From assembly GCF_025060755.1 (NCBI RefSeq), contig NZ_JANYUY010000003.1, positions 62,001 through 126,000 on the forward strand: 64,000 nt of DNA, read 5' to 3'. The DNA is from Paenibacillus doosanensis (GTDB lineage: Bacteria; Bacillota; Bacilli; Paenibacillales; NBRC-103111). The translations under genes were made by a program, and so were the position numbers. The notes below the pieces were generated by a model, which was given only the letters and a program-made list of their open reading frames with translations, was not told where the DNA came from and ran no database searches. Of this stretch, positions 50,452 to 59,028 are shown piece by piece. The first letter of the stretch is position 1. Each line of letters opens with the position of its first letter.

Positions 50452-51027
50452 ATGATGAGCGGAGTCATATTAGCCGGAGGAGAGAAGGCGATCGCCCGGG
50501 CGCTGCGTCGAATCGATGGGGAAAGGGCAATTGAAGGAATGATTCGCGAAATGCAAACGGTATGCCAAGAGATTATCATTGTGACCGACGCACCTAAGCT
50601 ATTATTGCCGATTGTGCCGCGTTCCACTAGAATTCTTACGGAGTATTTGCCCGGCTGCGGAACGATCAGCAGCTTGCATGCGGCGTTCGCCTTGAGCCGT
50701 AAGAATGCGCTTTGGGTGGTTGACAGCGAAGCGGAGACGGTGCAATTGCCGGCGGCCGCGGCGGTTACCTTGAATGAACGCAGGCGGATGCAAGGCGCCG
50801 ATGCGGCCGTCGTATTGCGGAATAACGAGCCCTGTCCGCTATTCGGAGTTTATCGTCAAGGATGTCTGGAAGCGATTAACGAGCTCATACGAGCAGGGGA
50901 GAGCCGGGTTTCCGAGCTGCTGAATAAGATCGCGTGGGTAGGCATGGATGAAGCGGAATTGACCGCCTCGCAGCAAGTGCACGCCTATGAGCGCTCCATT
51001 CGGCATGATGATTGGAGTCACGGCTAA
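50452..51027 (+). CDS. degenerate MobA-like nucleotidyltransferase
   Basis: 191 aa. The N-terminus GVILAGGEKAIARAL follows the MobA pattern (molybdenum cofactor guanylyltransferase), but the RMGxDK nucleotide-binding residues after LAGG are absent, so it may be inactive or act on another substrate. EYLPGCGTISSLHAAF fits the MobA core. ATG 50452 has AAAGGAAGTG upstream; a GTG at 50428 overlaps that site. Located between two Fnr-type genes, it may serve anaerobic molybdoenzyme maturation, though no nitrate reductase is visible. Confidence 0.7.
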   Translation: MMSGVILAGGEKAIARALRRIDGERAIEGMIREMQTVCQEIIIVTDAPKLLLPIVPRSTRILTEYLPGCGTISSLHAAFALSRKNALWVVDSEAETVQLPAAAAVTLNERRRMQGADAAVVLRNNEPCPLFGVYRQGCLEAINELIRAGESRVSELLNKIAWVGMDEAELTASQQVHAYERSIRHDDWSHG

Positions 51028-51065
51028 CGGAGGCGACGGGCGCGGCATCCGGAAGTGAAAGGAAG

Positions 51066-51773
51066 CTACATGCGGCAAATATCGGGCGGGCAGTCCGGAC
51101 ACTGAACGATGGAACGCAGGTAAGCCAAATCGCGAATGATCAAATAACCGTCCTCATAAGCGATGGCGCCCCGGTCCTGATAAGCGCTTAGCGTTCGGCT
51201 GACGCCTTCCCGCGTCGTTCCGATCATATGAGCCAGCTCGGTTTTGGTGAATTTGACCTGAAGCCGAATGCCGCTCTCGCAGGGCTCCCCGTAAGTATTG
51301 CCCATCCGGATCAGAGTCGAGGCGATGGCGCCGCTTTTGCCGAATAACATAAGATCGCGAAACTTGGATTGCGTCGTCCGGTGCATGAGTCCCATCCATT
51401 TCATGAATTCAATGGCAAAGTCGCCGCGGCTTGAGATCAGCTCCTCCAGGGCGGTCGCAGGGATAACGCCGATTACGCTGTCCGCGGTCACTTCCGCATT
51501 GTAGCTGAACCGGGCGTCTACGGCTCCGAACTCGGTGTAGAAGTCGCCGGCTTGCAGCAAATGAAGAATAAGCTCCTGCCCGTCTTCGGTAATCTTATAA
51601 ATTTTAAGGCCGCCTTTTTTTATATAGTAGCAGTTAGCTGCCGGATCTCCTTCCCAGAACAGATGCATTCCGGTTTCTTTGGATTCTGTCGTCATTTTTC
51701 GCTCCATCAGCGAGAAGTTAGTTTCGGACAAATAAGCCGCAATTTGCGCATGGCGATGAATTTCCCTAGTCAT
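51066..51773 (-). CDS. second Fnr-type (Crp/Fnr) regulator
   Basis: 235 aa. CRP fold plus HTH (KTELAHMIGTTREGVSRTLSAYQDRGAI). The C-terminus IVQCPDCPPDICRM has Cys225, Cys228 and Cys233 with the x2/x4 spacing of Fnr cluster ligands. It is close to the first Fnr, notably in the shared run DFAIEFMKWMGLMHR-TQ-KFRDLM. The gene does not have a strong ribosome site (GAAAGG, 13 nt from ATG). Two Fnr paralogues side by side suggest different oxygen or ligand sensitivity. Confidence 0.85.
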   Translation of the reverse strand: MTREIHRHAQIAAYLSETNFSLMERKMTTESKETGMHLFWEGDPAANCYYIKKGGLKIYKITEDGQELILHLLQAGDFYTEFGAVDARFSYNAEVTADSVIGVIPATALEELISSRGDFAIEFMKWMGLMHRTTQSKFRDLMLFGKSGAIASTLIRMGNTYGEPCESGIRLQVKFTKTELAHMIGTTREGVSRTLSAYQDRGAIAYEDGYLIIRDLAYLRSIVQCPDCPPDICRM

Positions 51774-51919
51774 AGAAGATCAAAACCTTTCTTCAAAAAT
51801 GGCCTTCACTTATTGTATCGGAAATGACGGGCAAATGATATATAAAAACTTTATACACGGGTCAAATAAATTGTGATATGATTATTTCCAAAGAACTTTG
51901 TAAGCGTTATCATGATGCG

Positions 51920-53413
51920 ATGGGGTTGATTGTACTGAAGAAATTTGCTGTGTTAGGGACTTTTATCGCAATCTGGTTGATCGGAGCAAGCATCGTCGGG
52001 GCACGCGAGGAGGAGCAGCCGAAGGCGGTGTATATTAGTTCCGAAGGGATTCAGTTTGAAAGCTATAGCCCGATGTGGGATACGGATAGGCTGAGAAGCC
52101 TCTATGAGCTGCTGATCCAATGCGAGCACGGTGAAGAGCTGCAGCATTTAAACAAGGTCTTGCTGTATCCGGAGAAGAGCGTGGGAAAAAGCGGCTCGCG
52201 GGTAGGTCTTTACGATCGGGAATCCGCCTCCATCAGCTTATACGAAGTGGAAAGCTTGCCCGTCGAACGCACGCTTATTCATGAGTACGGCCATCATTTT
52301 ACCTATTACTGGCTTTATCGAAAAGATGGCGTCTATCCTAACCAGCTGACGGAGCATTCCGAATGGGCGGAGCTGAGGGAGGTGGACGGTTATCCTGTCC
52401 GGTGGGCCGGTTCGAAGCTGCCTTTTATTCATAAATGGGACCCCGATGAAATTATGGCAGAGGATTATGTGCAGCTATTCGGCGTCGGTGCGAAGCCGAT
52501 TCCCGATGATCCTAAGGATGTCGTCTATTTGCTGCGTCATGAAAACGAATATATCCCTGCGGTGCAGACGCTGCCCGAAGTGCGCCGCTACTGGGAGTCG
52601 GCGGCGGGGCTGGCCCCCCGGACGCCGTTGAAGCTGCCGCAAATTGAGCGTTGGGAGCCTATGGACGCTCCCGACGGCGAAGGCGGCTTATACCGTCTGG
52701 TATTCACATCTGCTGCCGCGGACGATGCTCAAACGGTGCAATACGGTATTCGCGTCGCAGGCTTCAGCGAGCAGGGAGGCATGCCTGTCATCCTCACCGC
52801 CGGGCTTGCCGTCCAAGGAAGCGGCTCCGTCGAAACGGTGTTGGATTTACAAGCTTTACAACAGCTGAACCGTTTCTATGCGCATATTCAAATATGGGCT
52901 TTGGAGCCCGAAAGCCATCAGCTTATGTATACGCCGTTTTATATGAATTGGTATGCGTACCATCCGGAATCGGGCGCATTGAGCGCGACGGGAATGCCTT
53001 TGGAAAAGCAGGGGCTGCCGCGGATGCTGAAGAGCGAAGGAATGGACCGATGGCCCATGGCCGTCGTGATTATGAACGGAAAGCCGGCTGCCGCCGTCAG
53101 AAAGTATGACGAGAACGGGATCGTCTACGTGCCGTTAAAAGTATTTTCCGACGATGCACCTCCGGATAGTTCGCTTGACCGGTCGCTTGATGGCGACGGC
53201 AAGCCGGTGCATCTCCGGTTTCACCGGCGAACCGTGCAGCTGCAGCTGAATGCCGAAGAGGCCGATGTAGACGGGCAAACCATCAAGCTCCGCCATCCCG
53301 CCAAAAAAATGGGCAAAGAGCCTGCCGTGCCGGTCGACGATCTGCCTGAGCTGTTCGGCGTAGCCGTCGGCTGGGACGAAGACGGAAGCGGCATGTACGT
53401 CCAAGCCGAGTAG
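51920..53413 (+). CDS. secreted zinc-protease-like protein with stalk-type C-terminus
   Basis: About 497 aa. A signal peptide or N-terminal anchor (VLKKFAVLGTFIAIWLIGASIVGA) comes first. The HExxH zinc motif LIHEYGHHFTYYW is near residue 120, and a second acidic ligand candidate is in WDPDEIMAEDYVQ near 175. The C-terminal 110 residues (KPAAAVRKYDENGIVYVPLKVFS) look like a copper-amine-oxidase stalk domain. A glue region of about 130 residues lies between. Start uncertain: the earliest ATG (51878) overlaps a TATGAT and 51920 has only GATGGGG. Substrate unknown. Confidence 0.75.
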   Translation: MGLIVLKKFAVLGTFIAIWLIGASIVGAREEEQPKAVYISSEGIQFESYSPMWDTDRLRSLYELLIQCEHGEELQHLNKVLLYPEKSVGKSGSRVGLYDRESASISLYEVESLPVERTLIHEYGHHFTYYWLYRKDGVYPNQLTEHSEWAELREVDGYPVRWAGSKLPFIHKWDPDEIMAEDYVQLFGVGAKPIPDDPKDVVYLLRHENEYIPAVQTLPEVRRYWESAAGLAPRTPLKLPQIERWEPMDAPDGEGGLYRLVFTSAAADDAQTVQYGIRVAGFSEQGGMPVILTAGLAVQGSGSVETVLDLQALQQLNRFYAHIQIWALEPESHQLMYTPFYMNWYAYHPESGALSATGMPLEKQGLPRMLKSEGMDRWPMAVVIMNGKPAAAVRKYDENGIVYVPLKVFSDDAPPDSSLDRSLDGDGKPVHLRFHRRTVQLQLNAEEADVDGQTIKLRHPAKKMGKEPAVPVDDLPELFGVAVGWDEDGSGMYVQAE

Positions 53414-53469
53414 ACTTACGATGCATAAGACGGCCCTCGATTTAGGATGCTATAGCTAGGGGGGATAAG

Positions 53470-53958
53470 ATGAACCGAGCGTTAACAACCGCCGTCTTTA
53501 CGATCGGGCTGGCCCAGCTTGCGAAGGTTCCGCTGGCTTATCAGCAAACCGGGCGTTGGGATTGGTCGAATGCCTTTAGAACGGGAGGGATGCCGAGCTC
53601 TCATTCCGCAGGCGTCGCTTCGTTGGCCGCTTATGTCGGCTTGAAACGAGGGATCACCTCCGTTCATTTTGCTACGGCCAGCATGCTGGGCTTGATCGTC
53701 ATGTTCGACGCAATGGGCATTCGCAGGCAGGCCGGTATTATTGCAACCGAAGTCAACGAGCTTGGCAATACGGTTGCGCAGTTAGCGGAAAGCGCCCCGC
53801 CTTATATTCAAGCGAAGCGGCAGAAGCGGCTGGAGGAACGATTGGGCCATCTGCCCGAGGAAGTTTTGGGAGGGGCGCTCATGGGGATGTTTACCGGCGC
53901 GTTCAGCTATGTGATGGAACCGCGTCCCCCTAAACGAAGATGGCTGCCATGGCTTTAG
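53470..53958 (+). CDS. YuiD/DUF212 family membrane protein
   Basis: 162-aa divergent PAP2-like protein. The family motifs FRTGGMPSSHSAGVASLAAYVG (with the Ser-His of acid phosphatases) and MFDAMGIRRQAG are present. The N-terminal ALTTAVFTIGLAQLAKVP segment is a possible helix. Function not established. A GGGGGATAAG site precedes ATG 53470. A bidirectional terminator follows. Confidence 0.85.
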   Translation: MNRALTTAVFTIGLAQLAKVPLAYQQTGRWDWSNAFRTGGMPSSHSAGVASLAAYVGLKRGITSVHFATASMLGLIVMFDAMGIRRQAGIIATEVNELGNTVAQLAESAPPYIQAKRQKRLEERLGHLPEEVLGGALMGMFTGAFSYVMEPRPPKRRWLPWL

Positions 53959-53970
53959 GGCAGACGCAAA

Positions 53971-54012
53971 AACAACCCTGCAGCGCTTTGCGCCAAGCGG
54001 CAGGGTTGTTTG
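53971..54012. terminator. bidirectional terminator
   Basis: AACAACCCTGC / GCAGGGTTGTT perfect stem with a GC-rich loop, T-rich or A-rich flanks on both sides; separates yuiD and the convergent histidine kinase. Confidence 0.85.
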
Positions 54013-54022
54013 CGTCCGGATT

Positions 54023-55651
54023 TTATACCGTCATCCGGTTGTTTCCCGGCATCATGGCGGAGGAGGATTCCGGCTGGGAAACGGGAACGGTGATCGTAAA
54101 TTTGGTGCCTTTGCCCGCTTCGCTCTCCACTTCCATAGTCCCTTCATGATCTTGAACGATTTTATGGCAAATCGACAGTCCCAGTCCAGTCCCCGATTCT
54201 TTGGTCGTGTAGAAGGGCAGAAAGATTTTATCCAGCTCCGTTTCGGGAATGCCTTCTCCCGTATCGGAAATTTCGATTACCGCCTGCTGATCGGCCTGAT
54301 ATAACCGGATGCGCACCTGACCCTGCTCCGTCATGGCTTCGAATGCGTTCTTGATAAGGTTTAGCAGCAGCTGAAGCATCTTATCTTGATCCATTAGCAT
54401 ATGTATCGGGGTCGGGGAAGCGTTAAACTCAATATGATGCCCAAGCCGCGCAGTCTCCGAATCCAGTAGCGAGATGACTCTATGTATACAGTCGTTAATC
54501 GAGTGTACTTTGAATTGAGAGGCGTGAGGCTTGGAGAATTGAAGAAACTCCGCGGTCAACATGCTCATGCGGGTAATTTCATCCATGATTAAATCGTACC
54601 AGGGACGGATATTATAATTATCCGACTTCGATATTTGCAGAAAGCCTTTGATCGTCGTCAGCGGATTGCGGATTTCATGCGCCATGCCGGAAGCAAGCTC
54701 GCCCACGACGCGCAGCTTTTCCGATCGGAGCATATGTTCCTCGCGCTTGAGCCACGATTCTCTCTTCATCGTGTACAGATTGCGCTCCGCATTAAAAAAC
54801 AAATCGTCCTTGGACGTCCCGTCATCCGGATAAAACGCCATGCCGTAATTGATTTCGATGCCCGTTAGCTTGGGAAATTCCGAAGCAAGCATCTGAGTAA
54901 TCGTATTCATCGCATGCTGAGAATTATCGTATTCCAGCACGATGGCGAATTCGTCGCCGCCGTAGCGGGAGATGGCCAGAGCTTCGGGAAACATAATCCG
55001 CAGCAGCTGCGCGGCCTGTTTCAAAATCCGGTTGACGCCGTGAAACCCGTTGATCGTATTAAGCGATTTCAAGTCTTTGCAATCGATCAGCACGATAACG
55101 ACCGATTTGCCCGCCTGGACAAGCTGCTCCAGCTGCCGGTGACATTCCTCGTAGTTGTACAGTCCGGTCAGCGCGTCGTGCGTGGTCAAACGTTTCTTTT
55201 CGTTGTCCAATGCCTGGGTTTGGTGCTCCATTACATGAATAAAGCGGTTGAATAGAAAAGCAAAGACGAGACAGCTGAACGTGCTGAACACCAGAGTGAA
55301 GATGCCGTATTCGGAGTAAGGAATGTAAGTGGCGGCCACCAGCGCGTAAGACACCGCGTACAGCAGGCTGATTGCCGTAACTGAGCGCATGTTATGGTTT
55401 TTCATCAGCTGCTTGCCCATCTGGGCAAGATAAAGCGGCAAGCATAAATCCATTTCGCTGACATAGTGAAAGGCGATAAGCAGCCCTATTTGCAGCAGCG
55501 AAGCGCCGGCAATTTTGTTCTCGATAACATGAACGCCGAAATAAGCAATTGCGATAACTATGAGCAGCAATGGATTTGACGTCGTCTCAAAAATGATGGA
55601 AGAGGTACAAATAACGGATGCGTATAGTAGCAGGATCCAATTATAGCTCAT
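54023..55651 (-). CDS. membrane histidine kinase with GGDEF domain
   Basis: 542 aa. Five or six N-terminal helices (about 5-180) are followed by a GGDEF domain whose core RYGGDEFAIVLEY (about residue 230) is intact. Next come a histidine kinase H-box MAHEIRNPLTTIKGFLQ (about 324) and an HATPase with NLIKNAFEAM, DTGEGI, FYTTKESGTGLGLSI. The order GGDEF then HisKA-HATPase in one protein is uncommon. It may couple cyclic-di-GMP synthesis to phosphorelay; KinB- or KinC-like sporulation kinases are the nearest thought. ATG 55651 has AAGGAG upstream; no response regulator gene lies beside it. Confidence 0.88.
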   Translation of the reverse strand: MSYNWILLLYASVICTSSIIFETTSNPLLLIVIAIAYFGVHVIENKIAGASLLQIGLLIAFHYVSEMDLCLPLYLAQMGKQLMKNHNMRSVTAISLLYAVSYALVAATYIPYSEYGIFTLVFSTFSCLVFAFLFNRFIHVMEHQTQALDNEKKRLTTHDALTGLYNYEECHRQLEQLVQAGKSVVIVLIDCKDLKSLNTINGFHGVNRILKQAAQLLRIMFPEALAISRYGGDEFAIVLEYDNSQHAMNTITQMLASEFPKLTGIEINYGMAFYPDDGTSKDDLFFNAERNLYTMKRESWLKREEHMLRSEKLRVVGELASGMAHEIRNPLTTIKGFLQISKSDNYNIRPWYDLIMDEITRMSMLTAEFLQFSKPHASQFKVHSINDCIHRVISLLDSETARLGHHIEFNASPTPIHMLMDQDKMLQLLLNLIKNAFEAMTEQGQVRIRLYQADQQAVIEISDTGEGIPETELDKIFLPFYTTKESGTGLGLSICHKIVQDHEGTMEVESEAGKGTKFTITVPVSQPESSSAMMPGNNRMTV

Positions 55652-55850
55652 GCTTTCATACTCCTTATCACAATGTAGGAATGAAAGGTTATTAATGGAA
55701 TTCTCTATCTTCCTTACAAATCCTGCTGCTTTAGGCGGAAAAACTGCTTTTCTTGCATAAATTCTTTTTAATGGACGCAAAATAGGAGATAAGCCTTTCC
55801 GAAAAAGCGGAGGGGTGCTTGAAACCAACGAATAGAGGAGGAAGAGAAGC

Positions 55851-56078
55851 ATGCAGCGCGAGAGTTTTGTAGCTGTTCAGAAAAACGGCGACGGCGACAT
55901 TACCGCCTTCAAAACGTCGAGTGGCCGTGTCCTGCAATACGAGCAGGCTCTTCATGAAGTCCGCGGCGGAAATATCGAAGGGGTAAACGTATTTAAAGGA
56001 AAAGACGGCGATTTCTATATTCGAGGCGATGCCGACGGCGATCCGACGAACAATTTGGATCAGCTCCCGATGTTTTAA
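55851..56078 (+). CDS. DUF3892-like small protein
   Basis: 75 aa, GGAGGAAGAG before ATG 55851. The protein VAVQKNGDGDITAFKTSSGRVL...GVNVFKGKDGDFYIRGDADG is a small beta protein in the DUF3892 pattern; function unknown. A terminator follows 6 bp after the stop. Confidence 0.8.
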   Translation: MQRESFVAVQKNGDGDITAFKTSSGRVLQYEQALHEVRGGNIEGVNVFKGKDGDFYIRGDADGDPTNNLDQLPMF

Positions 56079-56084
56079 AGCATA

Positions 56085-56124
56085 AAAACCTGACCTCCAC
56101 AGTGAGGCCAGGTTTTTTGGTTGC
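56085..56124 (+). terminator. terminator after DUF3892-like gene
   Basis: AACCTG-A-CCTC / GAGG-C-CAGGTT stem with one mismatch, then six T. Confidence 0.8.
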
Positions 56125-56197
56125 TGCTTCAGCAATGCGGCGTGCCGGCTCTAGCGAATTAACGGGGTTTCTTCGAAACGGGGATGGTTCCATGCTC

Positions 56198-56941
56198 TTA
56201 TGAAAATGTGTACCATTTATGCTGCTCTACGAACGTCATTTCCCCGGTCTTCCCTATGAATTGTTCCATCGTATCGTCATAGTGCATCAGGTGCACCGTT
56301 CGCTGCAGCTCGGGAGGCAGCGTCAGCAGTTCGTCCAAACTGGCGTGGACAAGACCGGGGGAGGAAAGCTGGCAATCGTGCATAATGTAGCGGCAGCCCC
56401 TATGTTCGTACAGCCGGGTCAACAATTCGGCGTCAAACTTGCAGTCGGCGCTGTAGAACAGCATGTCGTTAATAAACAAGGAGTAGCTGGGTTTCGCGGG
56501 AATATGCTCCGTACGAATCAGCTCCACTTGGAGATTGGGGAAGACGGCCGAAGCTTCGCCTTCGTCCAGAAGCACGACGTCAAAATAATCGTCCAAGCCG
56601 GACATGCCTTCGGCCAAATTTTCCAATCCGCCGCGAAGCGAATGATTCCATAAGGAATCTGCGATTGCGGAAGGCACGTACAGCCTTGTTTTCTTTTTAT
56701 AAGCGTATTTGAGGCGAAAGGCGAACTCTTCCATCCCTCCGACATGATCCGCATGAATATGAGTAATCAGGATGGCGTCTATCCGATCCAAGGGTATATT
56801 CAGCTTATGTAAGGCTTGCGGAGCAGTCGCTCCGCAGTCGACCAGCAGCATGCTTCCGTCGACGGTTATCAAGGCATTGTTATTATAATACTTTTTGGAA
56901 AAAGCACTTCCCGTGCCGATCATCTGGATTTGCAGAGCCAC
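56198..56941 (-). CDS. metallo-beta-lactamase fold hydrolase
   Basis: 247 aa. The zinc motif TH61IH63AD65H66 is complete. The TGSAFSKKYYNNNALITVD start and SADCKFDAELL (about 165-175) fit the RNase Z/phosphodiesterase-like part of the superfamily. GTG 56941 has TGGAGG 7 nt upstream; an earlier ATG at 56959 contains that site. Substrate unknown; no neighbouring pathway. Confidence 0.85.
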   Translation of the reverse strand: MALQIQMIGTGSAFSKKYYNNNALITVDGSMLLVDCGATAPQALHKLNIPLDRIDAILITHIHADHVGGMEEFAFRLKYAYKKKTRLYVPSAIADSLWNHSLRGGLENLAEGMSGLDDYFDVVLLDEGEASAVFPNLQVELIRTEHIPAKPSYSLFINDMLFYSADCKFDAELLTRLYEHRGCRYIMHDCQLSSPGLVHASLDELLTLPPELQRTVHLMHYDDTMEQFIGKTGEMTFVEQHKWYTFS

Positions 56942-57044
56942 GAACGATCCTCCACTCATTGTTGGAAAAGCACATGTGTCTTTTTTTAGACTACCATGCG
57001 GCGGAGCCTCATTACAAGGAAAAATTAACCTCGTAAAATGTTAA

Positions 57045-57212
57045 TTATTTCACCTTTTTCTGCATCATTTGCTGCAAAATAACGCGATCCAGTGTCTGGC
57101 TGAGCGCAAGAACTTCAGGATGTCCGAAGTTATATTGATGTTTTAACGCGATTTGCTCCAGAAGTTGTTTGAGTCTCTCGATTTCCGATTCGATACGGAT
57201 TGCGTCGGACAT
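57045..57212 (-). CDS. Spo0E-like aspartyl-phosphate phosphatase
   Basis: 55 aa, read from a frame shorter than most. AAGGAGATGG precedes the ATG. The sequence has two helices (IRIESEIERLKQLLEQIALK, then PEVLALSQTLDRVILQQMM) with the Spo0E signature S-Q-x-L-D in the second. These proteins dephosphorylate Spo0A~P and delay sporulation. It stands between the hydrolase gene and the SOS promoter at 57292. Confidence 0.85.
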   Translation of the reverse strand: MSDAIRIESEIERLKQLLEQIALKHQYNFGHPEVLALSQTLDRVILQQMMQKKVK

Positions 57213-57291
57213 GCAGCCATCTCCTTAGGGAAGAATTCATGCCATAGATGAAATATACCATGTTTATTCGGATAAACCAAGCTTTACCAGC

Positions 57292-57320
57292 TTGATATGG
57301 GAACAAATGTTCTGTATAAT
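57292..57320 (+). promoter_or_regulatory. SOS (LexA) promoter of 57356 gene
   Basis: -35 TTGATA (57292-57297), 17-nt spacer, -10 TATAAT (57315-57320), with a perfect LexA core GAAC-AAAT-GTTC (57301-57312) in the spacer. Confidence 0.88.
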
Positions 57321-57355
57321 CGAGTTAATACATTATCTTTTCGAGGTGCGGGTAA

Positions 57356-57727
57356 ATGGGTATGCTGAATCCTTCTATAGAACATGGGGTCTATCAATAT
57401 GTGGTGACGCTGCATCTGCTCAAAGCGCTGGAGCTGGATCGACGGCAGGCGGACGGAATGAAGCTCTCCCGGATCTGGAACGGCGTGTTCGAGCATTTGT
57501 CGAAGGCGGCGGAGCGGGAGCATAGGGAAGCAAAGCGCAGCTTGAAGAAGCAAGGCTGCCGGATCGTTCTGGAGGAGTTAACGCCGGAGCGTAACTATCA
57601 TGTTATGTATGTGGTTCGTGGTTACGAATTTCACTGCTCCATCATGCCTGTCGTCCTCAAGGGCAAGTGCGAGGAGAAGCTTCAAGAGCTGCTAAGCGGA
57701 GGAAGAGCGCAGCCGATCGGCCCGTAA
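57356..57727 (+). CDS. SOS-controlled protein of unknown function
   Basis: 123 aa, GAGGTGCGGG before ATG 57356. The N-terminal half is helical (IEHGVYQYVVTLHLLKALEL), the middle charged (KAAEREHREAKRSLKKQG) and the end beta-rich (MYVVRGYEFHCSIMPVVLKG). No known family. A LexA box lies between its -35 and -10. Confidence 0.72.
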   Translation: MGMLNPSIEHGVYQYVVTLHLLKALELDRRQADGMKLSRIWNGVFEHLSKAAEREHREAKRSLKKQGCRIVLEELTPERNYHVMYVVRGYEFHCSIMPVVLKGKCEEKLQELLSGGRAQPIGP

Positions 57728-57939
57728 CCAATATCGGGCATCGATTGTTCCGTTAACGTCTCCGGTTGTCGAAGAAAGCTATATGTTGGCATATTTTGAG
57801 CAATGATCTTGTTTTTTTAATATATCTAGTAAATTCCGGTAAGCGAGTTTATGTTTTTTTAGGAAATGAGCGCAACTCTTTCCATTCGCCGGAGTATAAG
57901 CATATGAACAAAGTACAGGACACGATGGAGGTTGCAGGA

Positions 57940-58560
57940 ATGTTTAAAGTGCCACGGATGTTAACGCTGGTGCTCTCGCTTTCGTTGTTTGGAGCTACGG
58001 GGGCAATGGCCAGCTCTGTTTGGGGCGAGTTTGAAGGCTACAGTAAAGTAAAAACGGTGATCAATGATGTGGAGAAGCAGTTCACGGATAGTGAAGTGCC
58101 TGCATTTTTAGTTAAAGGCAGTGCGGTACTCCCTGTACGCGCATTGTCGGAGTCGCTTCAAGCGCTCGTTCGCTGGGATAACAATACCAAGACGGTATCG
58201 GTTTACAAGCCGAACGTTCATATGTTCGTGGCGGAGAAGGTGAATGATGACTATTCGATCAAATCTCCTTTCGGAAGGGTGCCCAAAGGGAAGAAGATCG
58301 ATTTTGCCGTATTTGCTCAGGTAGACAGTATGAAGACGCCTTTCTATTCTTTTAAAATCTCGATTGAAACGCCAAGCGGAGAGCAGGCGGTAGCGCCGCA
58401 TGAGAAGGTCGTCAACGGACAGAAAGAAAACTTCTGGTATCCGTGGCCGTTCTCCGTATCGTTCGACGAGGCGGGAGACTACGTGATCAAGTTCTCTATT
58501 AAGCTGGACGAAGACGGAGACTATACGGTCGTATCGCAAAAAGTGATCGTTTCCGAATAA
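57940..58560 (+). CDS. secreted stalk-domain (copper amine oxidase N-type) protein
   Basis: 206 aa. GGAGGTTGCAGG before ATG 57940, signal peptide MLTLVLSLSLFGATGAMAS. Residues 50-90 have the stalk motif VPAFLVKGSAVLPVRALSESLQALVRWDNNTKTVSVYKP. The C-terminal half looks like a beta-sandwich (PFYSFKISIETPSGEQA...AGDYVIKFSIKLDEDG). Upstream ORF codons to 57766 are not needed. Role unknown; such proteins occur widely outside Paenibacillus cells and spores. Confidence 0.8.
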   Translation: MFKVPRMLTLVLSLSLFGATGAMASSVWGEFEGYSKVKTVINDVEKQFTDSEVPAFLVKGSAVLPVRALSESLQALVRWDNNTKTVSVYKPNVHMFVAEKVNDDYSIKSPFGRVPKGKKIDFAVFAQVDSMKTPFYSFKISIETPSGEQAVAPHEKVVNGQKENFWYPWPFSVSFDEAGDYVIKFSIKLDEDGDYTVVSQKVIVSE

Positions 58561-58659
58561 TGGATATCCGGGCGCCGCGCTGCATTTGCGTTGACCTGTG
58601 TTCATGAAAATGTTACGATACGAGGGATGACTATTAAATTTAGGAAATGAGGTTTTCCC

Positions 58660-58959
58660 ATGAGCGATCACGTACATGACGAATCATGTAATCATGACCA
58701 CGACCACGAAGACGATATTTTTATTGTTACAGATAAAGATGGTGTTGAGCACGAAATGGTGATGGTATACACATTCGAAGCAGGCGAACAGCCTTATGCG
58801 GTTTTGCTGGATCGTAACGATCCTGAAGCTGACGGCGTTATTTTCCGGATTGAAGAAGAAGATGACGAAGCGTTCTTGGCCAGCATCGAGGACGAAGAAG
58901 AATGGGACCGCGTCGTTCAAATCTACAATCAAATCGTAGAAGAACAAGAGGCTGAATAA
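58660..58959 (+). CDS. DUF1292 family protein (YrzB type)
   Basis: 99 aa, very acidic. A His-rich N-terminus (SDHVHDESCNHDHDHEDD) is followed by the DUF1292 core DIFIVTDKDGVEHEM...YAVLLDRND and a run of Glu near residues 65-90. YrzB sits in the yrzL/yrrK cluster in Bacillus, but here it stands alone. GAGG lies before the ATG and a terminator after it. Confidence 0.88.
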   Translation: MSDHVHDESCNHDHDHEDDIFIVTDKDGVEHEMVMVYTFEAGEQPYAVLLDRNDPEADGVIFRIEEEDDEAFLASIEDEEEWDRVVQIYNQIVEEQEAE

Positions 58960-58975
58960 GCTAGCGGCGAACAAA

Positions 58976-59003
58976 AAAACCTTCCTGCAGGAAGGTTTTT
59001 TTA
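58976..59003 (+). terminator. terminator after DUF1292 gene
   Basis: AAACCTTCCTG / CAGGAAGGTTT palindrome and a T-run on plus; with A on the other side it may work both ways. Confidence 0.85.
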
Positions 59004-59028
59004 TTGTACCGCCATAGGCAGAACCCTC

